A DNA stretch of 64,000 nt from Deroplatys truncata (GCA_030765065.1 CM060981.1:225129152-225193151); one strand, 5' to 3'; positions 47,115-58,681 are shown, counted from the first letter of the stretch. Program-made: numbers and translations. Notes: generated from the sequence alone by a model not told the origin.

Positions 47115-47960
47115 CTCTTATGTGTTACACTCACATGACGTTCTCTACTGTTATACAAACTGTTTTTACAAACGCTTATTCTCCATCTCCTTATGTTAAT
47201 AGAGATATCGAGATGTTAATCTAATTGCTAATTTTCTTGTAGATGCAAGGGGAATTGCTAGGCTTTAAGCGATAGTCAATCTTTTAAGAGCTGGTTGCTA
47301 TGTGAAGTATTCCACTTTCTTTGCATGTCCAGTGCATTAAAAAAATGAATAGCGAATTCATATTTGAGAAAAAGTATAAGTATTGTAAAATTTAAGGGAA
47401 TAACAAGCAATATCTCGAAAATGGTTCACTCAAAAAAAATATATATGACATAAATTGTGCATTTTAACGCGATCTACATTTTGTGTGTAGTAACATTTTG
47501 TCTATCTCTATTGGTTTACCTGTTATGCAAATGTCATTCACAACGAAGAATACTTTTGGAGAAATTTCCAGAAAATTCGAGTTATACAATTCATTTGCCA
47601 TAAAAATGTTCTTAAACCTATGGTATTTTATTCAAAATCGTTAGAGCCATTTTTGAGAAAATTAAAATTTTCGAAAGATGTTACATGTAATGGGTAATCT
47701 GGGGTTGGGGAATTTTCTTGAAAACCTTCGTGTCGCATCTCTGTGAGATACTGAACCTAAATGCCAAGTTTGGTGTTTATCCGACTGTTCGTTTCGGAGT
47801 TATGCTGTTCACAGACACACACACGGACATGTTTCCAAAAATGTTTTTTTTTTGGTTTCAGGGGGCCTCAAAACATATATTTCCGGTAAAATCTCGGTAT
47901 CGAATTTTTTTTGGGTGGAATACAATACTTCCCCTACTTACTATACGTAGTAGAGAAAGC
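47115..47960 (-). mobile_element. HLT-A copy
   Basis: Complete in length. The hairpin end is at 47115 and the GCTTTCTCTACTACGTATAG end at 47960. The CA tract is only about 14 bases (47811-47824). It is flanked by A-runs. Confidence 0.8.
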
Positions 47961-48229
47961 AATAACAAACTTAAAAATAAGGAAAAAAGAAATAAACAAG
48001 AGAAAAAAAAACAGAAAAGCTAGTCCGGGTACAAGGATTGCCATGGAAAAATATTAAACATCACACTAAAACCTATGATATTTAAATCATAGCTCCAAAA
48101 TAAAGCCATGCTAGCTTCGGCTGTATGGTACGGATATGGATTGGTCCAAACAAACAAGAAAACAAATACGCAAATAAATAAAAATAACTGAGTCAGGATA
48201 GGACTAGTTAATGGAGGGGAGTAAGACAC
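47961..48229. other. A-rich unassigned DNA
   Basis: A-rich on the + strand, including 'acttaaaaataaggaaaaaa' and 'agaaaaaaaaacag'. No feature was recognised. Confidence 0.45.
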
Positions 48230-49150
48230 AAGGGAACTGCGCCCCAAGAGACCCAGGGGAGCGGGCGTCATCCGAGTGACACTCCCACCCCCAAGAGCTT
48301 TACCATGGCCCGGCATCTCGTGGTCTATTCCGCCCCCCACCAATTACATGGTGGAGGTGGATACACCACTTACGGCGTGAACCCCCAAAAGGTAAGGCTA
48401 CCGAATAACCTCGGTAGGGCCGACAGCAATCTAGTATACTGTCTATGGCTATCCAGGTCGGTACCGGAGAACTTGGAGGCGTCTCACAACCCCGTCGGGA
48501 CGGAAAACCGCCCAAACATACCCAATCTCCCATGAGTATCGGGAACTACTGCCCCGCCGAGGCCAAGCCAATCCAAACGACCAAACGACACTCTTACGGG
48601 TGGGGCTCCCACGTTTGGTCCGGCGTTTTTCTAACACGCCAGAAGTACCATGAGTGCTCAAGGTCCGCAGCGCCCGCACCACGGCAGCTGAAAAGGTGGA
48701 AACCCCCTTATTGGGTAACGGAGGGGACACTTTACCTCAATCCCCAATGGATCGTTTGGGTTTACACTCCCGGGAGGAACGGATGAAACGAGGGAACCGC
48801 AGAACGAGGCAGGCTGAAGTCGACAGAGACGCGCAGAGTTCTCTAACGTACCAGACTTGACTACCCGGCCAAGGAAGGGTCGCTCGGAGCCGTCCCTCTA
48901 GTGGGACTGGAGAAATGCGATTCAGCAATGGAGGCTCGACAGGCTTCTCTCCAGCAGGGCTTAGAAAAGGTTCCAAATCGCCAGCCTATACACCATCTGT
49001 CTGATACCGACCAAACCTCAGCCCCGGAGTCAACCTCGAACAAGTAAGAGAAATGAAATGACAGGAAATAAAGGAGGTAGGAAATCTGTGGTAGAATACA
49101 CCGCATTTATCAACCAGCGAAAACCACGAAAAAAAATAATAATAAAAATA
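48230..49150 (-). repeat. GC-rich SINE-A-related composite
   Basis: This is the largest GC-rich island in the window. It contains 'caggctgaagtcgacagaga' and 'cgcgcagagttctctaac', which parallel 'ggctaaggcagacagaccac' and 'agagacgcgcgaaggtt' at 30650. It ends at the right with 'gaaaaccacgaaaaaaa' and an AATAATA tail. Left parts such as 'caccaattacatggtggagg' (an inverted pair around 'caccaatTACATGGTGG') and 'gggacggaaaaccgcccaaa' look like leader sequence of a larger element. Open frames on both strands match nothing I know. It could also be the 5' untranslated region of a LINE. Confidence 0.45.
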
Positions 49151-49654
49151 ACTGCATACTATACATATTCTGGAATTACAGATAAGTTAATGTGATTACT
49201 TATATATTATACAAAATTTAATTAAATGCAATAAAACATACTATGATCTAGTCAACAGTACTTAGTCTTCTTTTAAAAATTTGAATATTCCTTATAGATT
49301 CTTATGTTACTAGGAAACTTATTCGACATTTTAAAAGGATTATTTAAGACGCTATGTTTTCACAATGTTAGTTCTACAATAACACACAAATAAATTACCA
49401 CCCATCCTTGTTTTTCAGTTATTTCTGTTTTCTACCACATTCTATGTATTCAATTTTACGCAAAATATTTCAGGATATAAAAGTAAGCCAGAGAAAGATC
49501 TGGAGTTCTTTAACAAGTTCCCTACATGCGGTTAGTTGATCTTCACTACCAGAAGTTCTCACTGTTCACTTTTGAATTTTGAAAGCCTAATTGGATTCTG
49601 ATAACATACTCCAAAATAGTTTTCCGCGTTGTTGGTATCTGTAAACAAAAGATT
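49151..49654. other. AT-rich unassigned DNA
   Basis: Nothing was recognised. Confidence 0.5.
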
Positions 49655-50115
49655 GAAATTGAGTTTTATTTATGGACACCTTTTAACTACTGTGGCCCTT
49701 TTTTTTTTTAAGTTCCCTTGTTGTACCCAGTTTATGCTACTGTGTTTTACTGTTTTCATACCGCTTATTTCCGCAACACACATACACACACACAAACACC
49801 AATGCCCGTGGCGGGACTCGAACCCGTGACCCTCAGCTTGGCGGAGCGCCGGAGCGACCACGGCTACGAGGGCCGGCACCCTTAGCGTCCCATTTTATAT
49901 TGGGCGTGAAAGACCGGAAAATTTGGTCCAGAGGCCTCTTTAGCAGGCTTGAGTTTCTTTTCGTGCCGTAAATCTACGGAAGCTTTATTTCCCTTCCAAA
50001 GGAAGCCATGCTAAGTATTTTTACGCACCAAAAAATACATCGCCCTTCGGTATTTGAACCCACGACATTGGGAACTAAAGGCTAGCGTGGTAAGCAATAC
50101 ACTACGGAGGACGAC
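49655..50115 (-). repeat. SINE-B copy interrupted by SINE-C
   Basis: Minus-strand member: tail at the left ('attgagttttatttatgg' reversed), head at the right ('gtggtaagcaatacactacgg' reversed, about 50088-50108). It is split at 49700/49879 by another SINE. Joining across restores 'ttaactactgtgg..ccctta..gcgtccca' of the family. Confidence 0.85.
49701..49878 (-). repeat. SINE-C copy inserted in SINE-B
   Basis: On the minus strand this is a tRNA-like head ('ccgtggtcgctccggcgc') with box B GGTTCGAGTCCC (about 49818-49829) and a short body. It ends in an A-run (T-run at 49701-49709 on the + strand). CCCTT at 49696-49700 and 49879-49883 is the target duplication. It contains a CA run (49779-49795). 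This is the only copy of this family seen here. Confidence 0.85.
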
Positions 50116-50492
50116 CAAAATGAAAGAGTAAGTTGTAATAATATCTGTACTTCTTTTCAACATTGGAAAAATGTGGTGAATTTGGTAAATTATCTGCACA
50201 TGTGAGATTTCTATTTTAATTCTATTTTAATCCTCATTAAGTGTTACCTCCACGGTTTTTGTATGATTTCCTGCACTGCACATTTACCGTATTGTCGTTG
50301 CTGTAACCGTATTTATTAATAGTCTGGTTTGAACTACCCCCTTCCTATAAGTGTAGAGGCCAGTTTGTGTATAGGTCCATTTCCCCCCTTTTTATTAGAT
50401 TGTACTGTATACAATAGCATATTTACCAGCTGATTGTTCAGTGGCAAGTCGGTGATTATAATATTAGATAGATTTAAAAGCTAGAAGAGAGG
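50116..50492. other. unassigned DNA
   Basis: No feature was recognised. Confidence 0.5.
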
Positions 50493-51288
50493 CTAGATGT
50501 GTTGTACTTGTATGACTTTCTCTACTTTTGTATGAACTGTTTTACAAACGCTTATTTTCCATTTACTTCATGTTAATCGAGATAAACATTTGCAGAAACT
50601 TATGCTAATTGCTAGGTGCAAGGGTAAAATCGTAAGCTTTAAGCCATAGTCAAATCTCTTAAGAGCTGATTGCTATTATTTTTGCGATGTCCAGGAAAAA
50701 AAACGAATTCCCATTTGGGGAAAAGTCTATTAAAATTCAAACAAATAACAGGGAGTATCTCGGAAATAGTTAACTCGACAAGAAGATATAAAGTGTGTAT
50801 TTTAACGAGATCTACATTTTTGTGTAGTAAAATTTTGTCCACTCTTGCGGTTTACCAGTTATGCGAAAGTCGTTCAGAATGAAGAGGACTTTTGGAGACA
50901 CTCCCAGAAAATTCAAGATATGCACTTCATTTGCCATGAAAATATCTTTAAAATACGACATTTTAATCAAAACTGTTAGAGCCATTTTTGCGAAAATCAA
51001 AATTTTCGAAAAATGTTCCATGTAAAGGGTAGTCTGGGGTGAGGATTTTCTTGAAAATCTTGGTCTTGCATCTTTGAAAGTCACTGAAGTAAAGACCAAG
51101 TTTGGTATTTGTCCGACTATTCCGTTTTGAGTTATGCTGTTCACTGATACACACAGACAAAAACACCTACATGTTTCCAAAAATTCTTTATTTGGATTCA
51201 GTCATCTCTAAACATATATTTGCAGCGATATCTCGGTATCAAATTTTGGGTGGAATACAATACTTCCACTACTTAATATACGTAGAAT
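50493..51288 (-). mobile_element. HLT-A copy, diverged
   Basis: The hairpin end at 50493 is changed (GTTGTACTTGTATGAC). The other end at about 51288 has lost most of ACTTTCTCTACT ('acgtagaatatt'). The internal tract is 'acacacagacaaaaacac' (51150-51167). Subfamily features fit A. Confidence 0.7.
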
Positions 51289-51370
51289 ATTGTGGTTTGG
51301 GTTTAAGCTTAGATTCAACTTTAGATCTCAGTATAAGTTTAAGTAAAATTAGTTAGTAATATTGGATTGA
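51289..51370. other. spacer
   Basis: Short spacer containing an 'agtttaag'/'gtttaag' echo. Nothing recognised. Confidence 0.4.
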
Positions 51371-51885
51371 GAAAATATTTGCTTAACTATTTTAAAAAAA
51401 ATCAGGATAAACAAAGATTTTATTGGTAGAAAATAAAGTGCAAAATTTGGGATGGTACGTCCTGGTATAGACTCTAGGAGCGAAGACATAGAATCTGAGA
51501 TTATATTTCTATGCTTATTTTTTATTTCTTTAGTGGTAAGTGGATAATATAAAACAAAAATGAAAGTTGAACTAAACACAAAATACTGGAGAACGTCTTA
51601 CACTGTCTCTTTTGTCGTGCTTTTGTTTATTTATTTTATTTTACGAATTCCTAATTTATATTGATTTAAGGATAACTGTAAGCATTATTTTCTTTGTATC
51701 AAGGTTGATCTAAACCATTAATTAATACCCTCTCATGTAGTTTAGTTAACAGAATATCATACTTTGTAACATCATAAGCTTCAGTTACATCCAAAAATAG
51801 ATCTAGGTAGTTTTCTTTATTATATATAAATTCTTATACACTTAACAAAATTATGACTACAGTTCTGGGAATTGTTTTTTATAAA
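51371..51885 (-). pseudogene. LINE reverse transcriptase palm fragment
   Basis: On the minus strand 'FIKNNSQNCSHNFVKCI' parallels the GFRKNNSTxxAxxxLVxxI block. 'DLFLDVTEAYDVTKYDILL' is RT motif A (FLDLSKAFDxVxHxILL), with its catalytic Asp present. Further on, 'SIPGRTIPNFALYFL' parallels the VPQGTILGPLLFLxY block, with the conserved PQG replaced. The blocks are separated by frame breaks. The fragment comes from a jockey/CR1-type LINE different from the one at 42 kb. Confidence 0.6.
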
Positions 51886-52123
51886 ACAGTATTTTTCATT
51901 TGATAATATAAAAAAGGAAACAATTATTTTATAATATGTTTGTACGGAATATTTTAAAGAATTTATACTGTATATTTGGGTTCTGCAATATTGCAAAGCA
52001 TTTCAGTTTCCCTTTTGATTCAGGTGGATTCATTTTATTATTTTTTCGCTAAGGAGACAAAAACACTGGCTGCTATGTTCCGTGTTTGTAGGAATTCTTT
52101 TACCCTTATTATATCTGTATGCT
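51886..52123. other. unassigned DNA
   Basis: AT-rich. It may continue the RT fragment upstream, but no motif is clear. Confidence 0.4.
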
Positions 52124-53832
52124 TACTTTCTTTACTTCGTATAATAATTAGGGGTTTTGGGTTTTCCGAGATTTCGCCGGAAATATATGTTTTCAGGTTC
52201 CCTTTACCCGAACAAAGCAGTTTTACTTTCTCCACTTTTATATAGCAGATAGTGAAGGCATTGTATTCCATCCGAAGTTCGATATCGATATTTCAACAGA
52301 AATATATGTTTTGAGCACCCCCTGAATCTAAAAAAGATTTTCAGAAAAAGATCCGTGTAAGTGCGTAACTCAAAAACGAAAGTCGCAAAAATACCAAACT
52401 TGGCATTTAGGTAAGTACCTTCGGAAGATGCGATACGAAGATTTTCAATAAAATATCCCACCCCAAACTACCATTTACATGGAAAGGTTTTAAAAATGTT
52501 TTGTTTGCTAAAAACAGTTATAACGTTTTTGATTAAAAATATTAAATTAAATGTATTAAAATACTTACTTGACAAACAATATGTATATCTCGAATTTTCT
52601 GGGAATAGCCTGTGAAGTCCTCTTCATTCGGAAGGAATTTAGTATAATCTTGTATACTAAGTGATATACCAAAGCGTATTACACGCTGCTTTAAAACACA
52701 CAATTTATTTCAAATAACCTTTTTTGTGGCATCAACCACTTTCGACATATCCGCTATTAATGCTTCAGTTTGTTCAATACATTGACATTCTTTTCAAGTC
52801 CCGTTGATTTTCAGTTGTTTCTCGCGAATGCATGGAAAGTTTATGAATTTTAAGGCCAGCTTACAGGGTCCAGTTCTAAAACATTGGATTACCGCTATTC
52901 CTTTTGTAATGTAACGAAATGTGTAATGTAGCTATTTCTACAGAGACTATTTCAATTAAAATGAATTTGATAAAAAAATTGAACATCGTAAGAATAATTT
53001 CTATACCCACTAATAAACGATAACGGTAGAGAACGTTATGTGAATATAACACATCAGATTTTTAGAAAAAGGTTTCACGTGTGTAAGTGTGTGTGTGTGT
53101 GTGTTTGTGGGTGTGTTTTTGAACAACGAAACTCAAAAACGAAAATTCGGATAAATACCAAACTTGGTATTTAGGTTCAGTATTTTCCAAAGATGCGACA
53201 TTAGGATTTTCAAGAAGATTCCCCTCTCCTAGCTACCATTTATATGGAACATTTTTCGAAATTAGTTATTTTCTCAAAAACAGCTCTAGAGATTGTCATT
53301 AATATACCATATATTCAAGATATTTATATGAAAATAAGATGTATATCTTGAACTTTCTCGGAAGAGCCTATGGAGTATTTTTCATTCGGAAGAAATTTTG
53401 TATAATCTTGGCACGCTAAGCGATAGACAAAAACGTGCTACACAAAAAATGAAAATCTTTTTAAGAGCACATAATGTATTCCGAAAATACCTTTTTACCG
53501 CATAAGCCATATTGGAGATATTTGTTATTAACGGTACGATTTATTAAATGCTTTGTCATTCTTTTAAAGTCGACATTCGGTTGTTTCTCGGGATTGCATG
53601 GAAAGAATATGGAATATTTATTAAGGCCAGCATATCATGGCGTTCAGTTATTAAACCTTTGGATATCACTATTTCCTTTGTAGTTATAACCATATATTTA
53701 ATGTAGCAATTTCTGCAAAGGTTTATTTCGTTTTCGTTTAAAACGAAGTAGATAGGAAAATAAACTTTTGTAAGAATAATTGAATGATAGTGGGTAGAGA
53801 AACGTTATACATTACATTAATGTAACACATAT
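52124..53832 (+). mobile_element. HLT-B copy split by another HLT-B
   Basis: The 5' part 52124-52224 starts ACTTTCTTTACTTCG and breaks at 'acaaagcagtttt'. It resumes at about 53059 with 'tttttagaaaaaggtttcac' followed by the GT tract (53079-53105). It ends at about 53832 after 'agagaaacgttatac..taacacat'. Joining restores 'aaagcatttttggaaacatg..gtgtg' of the family. Confidence 0.75.
52225..53058 (+). mobile_element. HLT-B copy, inner, complete
   Basis: 834 bp. It starts ACTTTCTCCACTTTTATATAG and ends 'ggtagagaacgttatgtgaa' plus 'taacacatcaga'. This copy has lost the GT tract ('gatccgtgtaagtgcgtaac' at the position). TTTT is on its left and TTTTT on its right. It is the best reference for subfamily B. 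Confidence 0.8.
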
Positions 53833-54784
53833 TGTTATAAACCAAGAATACAAACAGGACGGAATATATAATCAAACACAAGAGCCAGTGTTTCTATTTA
53901 CGTATAAATAAAATTGATTATAGGCACAATACAGTGTCAGTGGTTTAGCTCGTTTTCAGATAGGTACAGAAGATGGATCGGGTTTTGCAGGATATGGTTT
54001 TTGGAGATATTATTATTATTATTATTGTTGTTAAAATGCTCAAAGTCCTCTAAAGTTGAAATAGTTTTAAATTCATTGCATAATTCCAACGCAATAATTG
54101 TGTGAAAGTTTAAAATAAGATATTTTACAATAAAAGTGGAACTAGTAGGCAGTGATATTCGTTTATAAAAATTCTAAAAATTGAACAGTGAAAGTATCGA
54201 AGTAGGCAAAACAGAGTTCATAATAATTTAATAAAGTGTGTAAATGTATGCAAGAACAAGGCTACACTACAGAAACAGTTTCCTAGGAATAACGTGGGCC
54301 ATTAAACTTCTAGGGGAGAAAATATTTAAAGGGGTGATTAAAAGCCGCATCCCAACAATACAAAGTTTGCTAAATTCAAGTCCTATTTTCTCAAAAACTA
54401 TTTGAGACATCAGACAGAGTTTTACAGGATATATATTATACCTTCTAAGCTTACTGATCTACTTTTATCCTTAAAGTTTGTACATTAAGGAAGTTAGGAT
54501 ATTTTTCTCAAATATATCACCCTTTGATTTAACATTTATAAGCAATATTTTTATAAAAAAATAACCAAGCATCTTATTCACACCTAAGTATATTCAAAAT
54601 AGCATTAAGAGATTGTTTTTATGTTCCTAAAATTTTATTTAGCTATCTTCAGTAGTTTCTGAGAAAACTGGTCATTTATATAAGAAAGTGTCATTCACAG
54701 AAAGAGATGTTCAAAGAAAAAATAGAGAAAGCAAACTCACATATATTTGATCTCACATATATATTCCATATTTAATAGAAATAC
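53833..54784. other. AT-rich unassigned DNA
   Basis: A (TTA)n tract lies at 54008-54027. No coding motif was recognised. Confidence 0.5.
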
Positions 54785-55090
54785 CAATTTGACCGAGGAG
54801 GTAAAGCGTGAGGCTCGCATTCGAGAGGTCACGGGTTCTATTCCCGTCGTACCGGCAACTCCGATCAAGGTTTCTTTTTCTCGTGGTTTACCCGCATCGG
54901 TAGGCAAATGCTAGGACGATTCTTCTTATATCACGTATTGCTTGTCCAGCATTTCCTACTATGTATTTCGAGGTAGAAGGACCGTGCGACGGCGTTCGGT
55001 TTGTTGCGGCTTGGTGGTGGAGGTGCACTTTGGAAGATTTTCCCCTAGCGTCTGTTTAATTGCTGAAAAATTCTCCTTCTAGAACGGCAT
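54785..55090 (+). repeat. SINE-A copy (+)
   Basis: Head 'accgaggaggtaaagcgtg' (box A decayed), 'ctcgcattcgagaggtc', and box B GGTTCTATTCCC at about 54834. The body is shared with 61745: 'gatcaaggtttctttttctc', 'gtaggcaaatgctagg', 'gacggcgttcggtttgttgc' and 'ggtggtggaggtgc'. Confidence 0.75.
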
Positions 55091-55330
55091 CCGAGGCTCT
55101 AGGGATCCCCAGGGGTCTTGGGGCTTGTGGGCAGGGTAACTGGCGTCGGATGCATTCTATATGGAATCGTTAGGGACCCTCTCTTTCTTACGCACATCGT
55201 CGGCCGAAAATAGTCGCCCTTCGGGTCCCCTTCTCATCATTCCCTACCAGAGGTCATATAAGAAGCACTAAGGTCCACACTGGGCTACCTGCGGCTCTGC
55301 CTCGGTTTCGGCGAGTCCGTGATATGTACT
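55091..55330. repeat. GC repeat shared with 62680-62860
   Basis: 'tctagggatccccaggggtc', 'ttggggcttgtgggcagg', 'cggatgcattctat', 'cgttagggaccc' and 'tcgcccttcgggtcccc' run in the same order as a block at 62675-62800. Both follow a SINE-A copy at some distance. It is an unnamed repeat or an extension of the SINE-A composite. Confidence 0.55.
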
Positions 55331-55518
55331 CCAACTTCTAGTACTAATAGGTAAAACAAACCTTCCTCTAAAAGATGGGTCAAAGTTTTCCTATATACTT
55401 CAAAGTGTGTAGGAGTTGTGGTTGTTTTGGTGTGAAATGGTGCAGAATTCGAATGTCAGATACAATACCATATATTCAAAACATAAGTATTGTGTCTATA
55501 ATTATATATATATATTGT
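55331..55518. other. unassigned spacer
   Basis: Includes a (TA)n run at about 55503-55514. Confidence 0.4.
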
Positions 55519-55744
55519 CTATAATTAAGGAGGAAATTCTAATTTTTAATACTACATAAAAAACTAAAAATTAATATTTGGGGAATTTTGCCATTTAGTC
55601 TGCCCTGAAAAGCTTTTCAAAATGCAGTTATATATAATTAAGAAGTAAATTCTAATTTTTAATACTACATAAAAAACTAAAAATTAATATTTGGGGAATT
55701 TTGCCATTTAGTCTGCCCTGAAAAGCTTTTCAAAAATGCAGTTC
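55519..55744. repeat. 113-bp tandem duplication
   Basis: Two units of 113 bp, offset measured at ATTCTAATTTTTAATACTAC (55536 and 55649). They run through 'ggggaattttgccattta', 'gtctgccctgaaaagc' and 'ttttcaaaatgcagtt'. The units are nearly identical, with changes mainly at the start, so the duplication is recent relative to the surrounding decayed repeats. Confidence 0.95.
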
Positions 55745-55814
55745 TCTAGACATTGTGACTTTACCCAGTTTTTCAACTGTCACTTCTCTAAGTTTTCGCT
55801 GACAGTGTGTCGTA

Positions 55815-56092
55815 CTTGTGGTGTAGTGGTTACCATATTAGCCTCTAGTTCCCGAGGTCGTGGGTTCAAACCCGGCGGACGGCGATGTATCTTTAGCATG
55901 GCTTTCTTCGGAAGGGAAGTAAAAGTCGGTGGTCCCATGTCGTATATTTACGGTACGTAAAAGAATCTCAAGCCTGATAAAGAGACCTCTGAACAAAATT
56001 ACCGGTCTCTTACGCCCAATATAGAAGGGGGGGGAAGTACCATAGCAGTTAAAAAGCTTTCATAAATAAAACTCAATTTCAATTACTGTCAC
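55815..56092 (+). repeat. SINE-B copy (+), best promoter
   Basis: Box A TGGTGTAGTGG at 55819-55829 matches TRGYNNANNGG at every position. Box B GGTTCAAACCC at 55863-55873 also fits. The spacing is like a tRNA gene. The body and tail 'cataaataaaactcaattt' are full length. This is the best reference copy for the family; it is a SINE and not a tRNA gene, since the acceptor stem and 3' half do not fold as tRNA. Confidence 0.9.
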
Positions 56093-56817
56093 TCTTCTAA
56101 GTTCTATCTAGTCCGAATTCACTGGGAGTTCACTTAACTTATGTCACTTCAATAAGGTAAACTAGTTCATTTCTCCATGATTTCACTTCCTTCGTGACGT
56201 AACCTCCTCTTCCGGATGGTTCGCTTTCTGGGGAGTCGAACACAAGCTCTCCTGCAGCAGCACCCGCTGCGCTCAGAGCAGTCGTCACAAACTCGCTCGG
56301 AGAATCGCACTTGTTGTCGCACCAGAGACGTACTCGCTAACTGGCTCTTACACTAAACTTACTCAACTCCTATCAACTGTCAATCGACACGCACTGACTG
56401 CTCTTGCGAGAATTTTCGCATACATAGGCGGTGGAATCTTCCACCTAACATTCTAGAACTATTTTGACACACGTTCCGGAGAAGGAGGCGAGTGGTACTT
56501 ATCGTTGTTTACTACCGCCCGATGCCGACCTTCTGATAGCCATAGCCGCTGTCAAATAAGTTGCTCGCTCAGTCATAGAAGGGAAATAGTAATAAAATAC
56601 ACAAATATAATATCAGCCTGAATTAGGTAATTAAGGCAGTATTTTTAACACTTAAATGATTTCAGTCAAATTATATATGTAAATTCAATAACAGCCCACC
56701 TTGAAGCAATATGTGTATGTAATAGTTTATAAAACGTATGTAACAGTCATTGCATATGCTTATATTATTGTAAACATGTTCAATAATGTTATGTGAATAC
56801 ATTACGTAATTTAATAA
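56093..56817. other. unassigned, GC-richer then AT-rich
   Basis: 56170-56570 has long-terminal-repeat-like or promoter-like texture ('cgcatacataggcggtgg', 'gttccggagaaggaggcgag'), but no partner copy was found in the window. 56600-56817 is AT-rich. Confidence 0.4.
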
Positions 56818-57334
56818 TGTAGGAGCTGTGAGAATAATAAGTTAAACGTTGCTAACAATGAGGTAACCTTGAGGCAATAATGAGTTTGAGAGTTTAAATG
56901 TTATTTTTGATTCTTCGAAGCATTAATGTAATTTTAGTGACAGTTTAATAAAATAGCCAATCAACAACCAGAAAAAGCTTTAGTTAAATGCAGGTATTCT
57001 ATTGGAGTAGGATTGGCCGATCAGAGACTTGAAATACAGAAATTTACAAGTTTAGACGGTTGAAATCAATTCAGTTGCCTGCAGAAAGCGTTACTAAGCA
57101 GACGCGAAAAGTGTCCTCAAGAAATATAGTGTATATTCGTGTGAGACGAAAAGCAAGTTTACGTGTTAAAAAGTGTAATTAATTAATAGAAAGAATCTCA
57201 CAGCTCTCTATATCAGTGAAGTGTTATTTTAATCGTTTCAAGGATTAATAAAAAGCAGTGAATTAAAACTTAAAATCTGTGTAAGCCTACATTCTTATCG
57301 TATCACCCCTGCCAAGATTTCCGCGTGTCTAACA
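56818..57334 (+). repeat. solo LTR candidate
   Basis: 517 bp from TGTAGGAGCTGTG to GCGTGTCTAACA. The ends are TGT..ACA, and the element is flanked on both sides by ATAA (56814-56817 and 57335-57338), the 4-bp target duplication usual for Ty3/gypsy elements. An AATAAA signal lies at about 57246, fitting a + orientation. No internal region or second LTR is near, so recombination between LTRs probably removed it. A/T-rich flanks make a chance 4-bp match possible. Confidence 0.55.
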
Positions 57335-58633
57335 ATAATACTGACGCAGCCGAGGCAAACATAAATATTTAATACTTAAAGAAACAATCAAATTACAAAG
57401 TTAATTTTTTTAAACTTGGGGCAAAGGCCACCTAAGAATACATTTGGAGCGAAGGCTACCGGAAACTGTTTACTATACGTGCTGTTGCAACTACTACAAG
57501 TTCGGCTCCCCAACAGTTGGACTTTAATACAACTCCAACAAAACACCTTCTTCATAATTCAGTTTTGAAATGAAATTAAAATAAGTCTAATTTTTACGCT
57601 TATCTTCTCGTACTGTTTCTGTTTATCGCTGTGGTGCTTTATCTTGCATCTCAGGATGAATATTTTGGTACTGTCGTTACGAACATACAATAATTTTTAG
57701 TTTCAGCTTCCCTTCATGAGTAATTTGGTACCGGTGGACAGTTCCCTCTGTCGTCATCTTAATTACTTTTTTTGGCGCAAGTGGAGGGCTTATGAAAGCG
57801 GTTCAACATTAAAGCGAAGACCGTCAGACGATCAAAAAGCCTGCGAGAATGAATTTTTCATCACAGGAGCGCCAGCACCATTACCGAGCCTACCTCGGGA
57901 AATTGATTGGCCGTCGCGGAGTGTAATTGCGTTCCCAGTGAGAAACGGGTTGTTATAGCTCATCGTACCTAAAGAGGAGAATATTGAAATCTGTATAAGT
58001 GACGTCATATTCTCTGTAGCTTTTAAAATGTCATTTACGGAGAGGATTCACCCTTAAGCTGAATGCGCTGGAATGAAATGAATATTACAATTAACGGAAA
58101 ACACAAAAGGAATATATCAAATTCTGCTAGTAATAAACCTTGTAGATCAGACGTGAAGACAATATCAACAACTGTGTACCTGGTCAAAAGCCAAATAATA
58201 CAGTCATCCCCTTTACGAAGGCCATGTCGTTCACCGGTTTTTAATATTGACTGCTCCATTCCGTACACAAGATAAAAGCATTGTAATATGTGCAAGGAGA
58301 ATTTGTGCCGTGCCCTTTGTTCCGTCCCTTCATTTCAAGTTCTGTGACCCTAGCATAGACGTAGATATAAAGCACCAGTCTTGAAGGTATAGCTTTATTA
58401 CAGCTGAAACCTGACTTATATGAAATACTTATAGAAAAGGAAAAATTCGACTAGAAACTTTGTTTCGGTATTAAGTATACTCCAGGGTGGTATATTGTGT
58501 ACTACATGCCTATGTACACCTATATTATTTTTCACATATACTTTCCAATAAATTTAAACATTCCAAATTCAATTAATCATTTTAGTACAAACTAATAAAA
58601 TCAGCATCAATGAAAACTTCTGCTCTCTATTGA
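57335..58633. other. unassigned DNA
   Basis: 57335-57600 could be a leader of another element. The frame at 57716-57958 and the overlapping frames at 58035-58295 match nothing I know. Confidence 0.45.
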
Positions 58634-58681
58634 ATACCTGGTGTATGTATATATATATATATATATACATACACCAGGTAT
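58634..58681. repeat. perfect 48-nt palindrome with TA core
   Basis: ATACCTGGTGTATG, then a (TA)n core, then its exact reverse complement. All 24 base pairs match when the strand folds on itself (checked position by position). It would extrude as a cruciform. Confidence 0.95.

Noticed and set aside
48300-48976. Overlapping open frames on both strands in the GC island
   Set aside because: Frames on both strands are equally open and pieces of the sequence recur in other SINE composites.
55815-55890. A possible tRNA gene with good box A and box B
   Set aside because: The flanking sequence is the SINE-B body found in four other places, and no full cloverleaf with a matching acceptor stem can be drawn.
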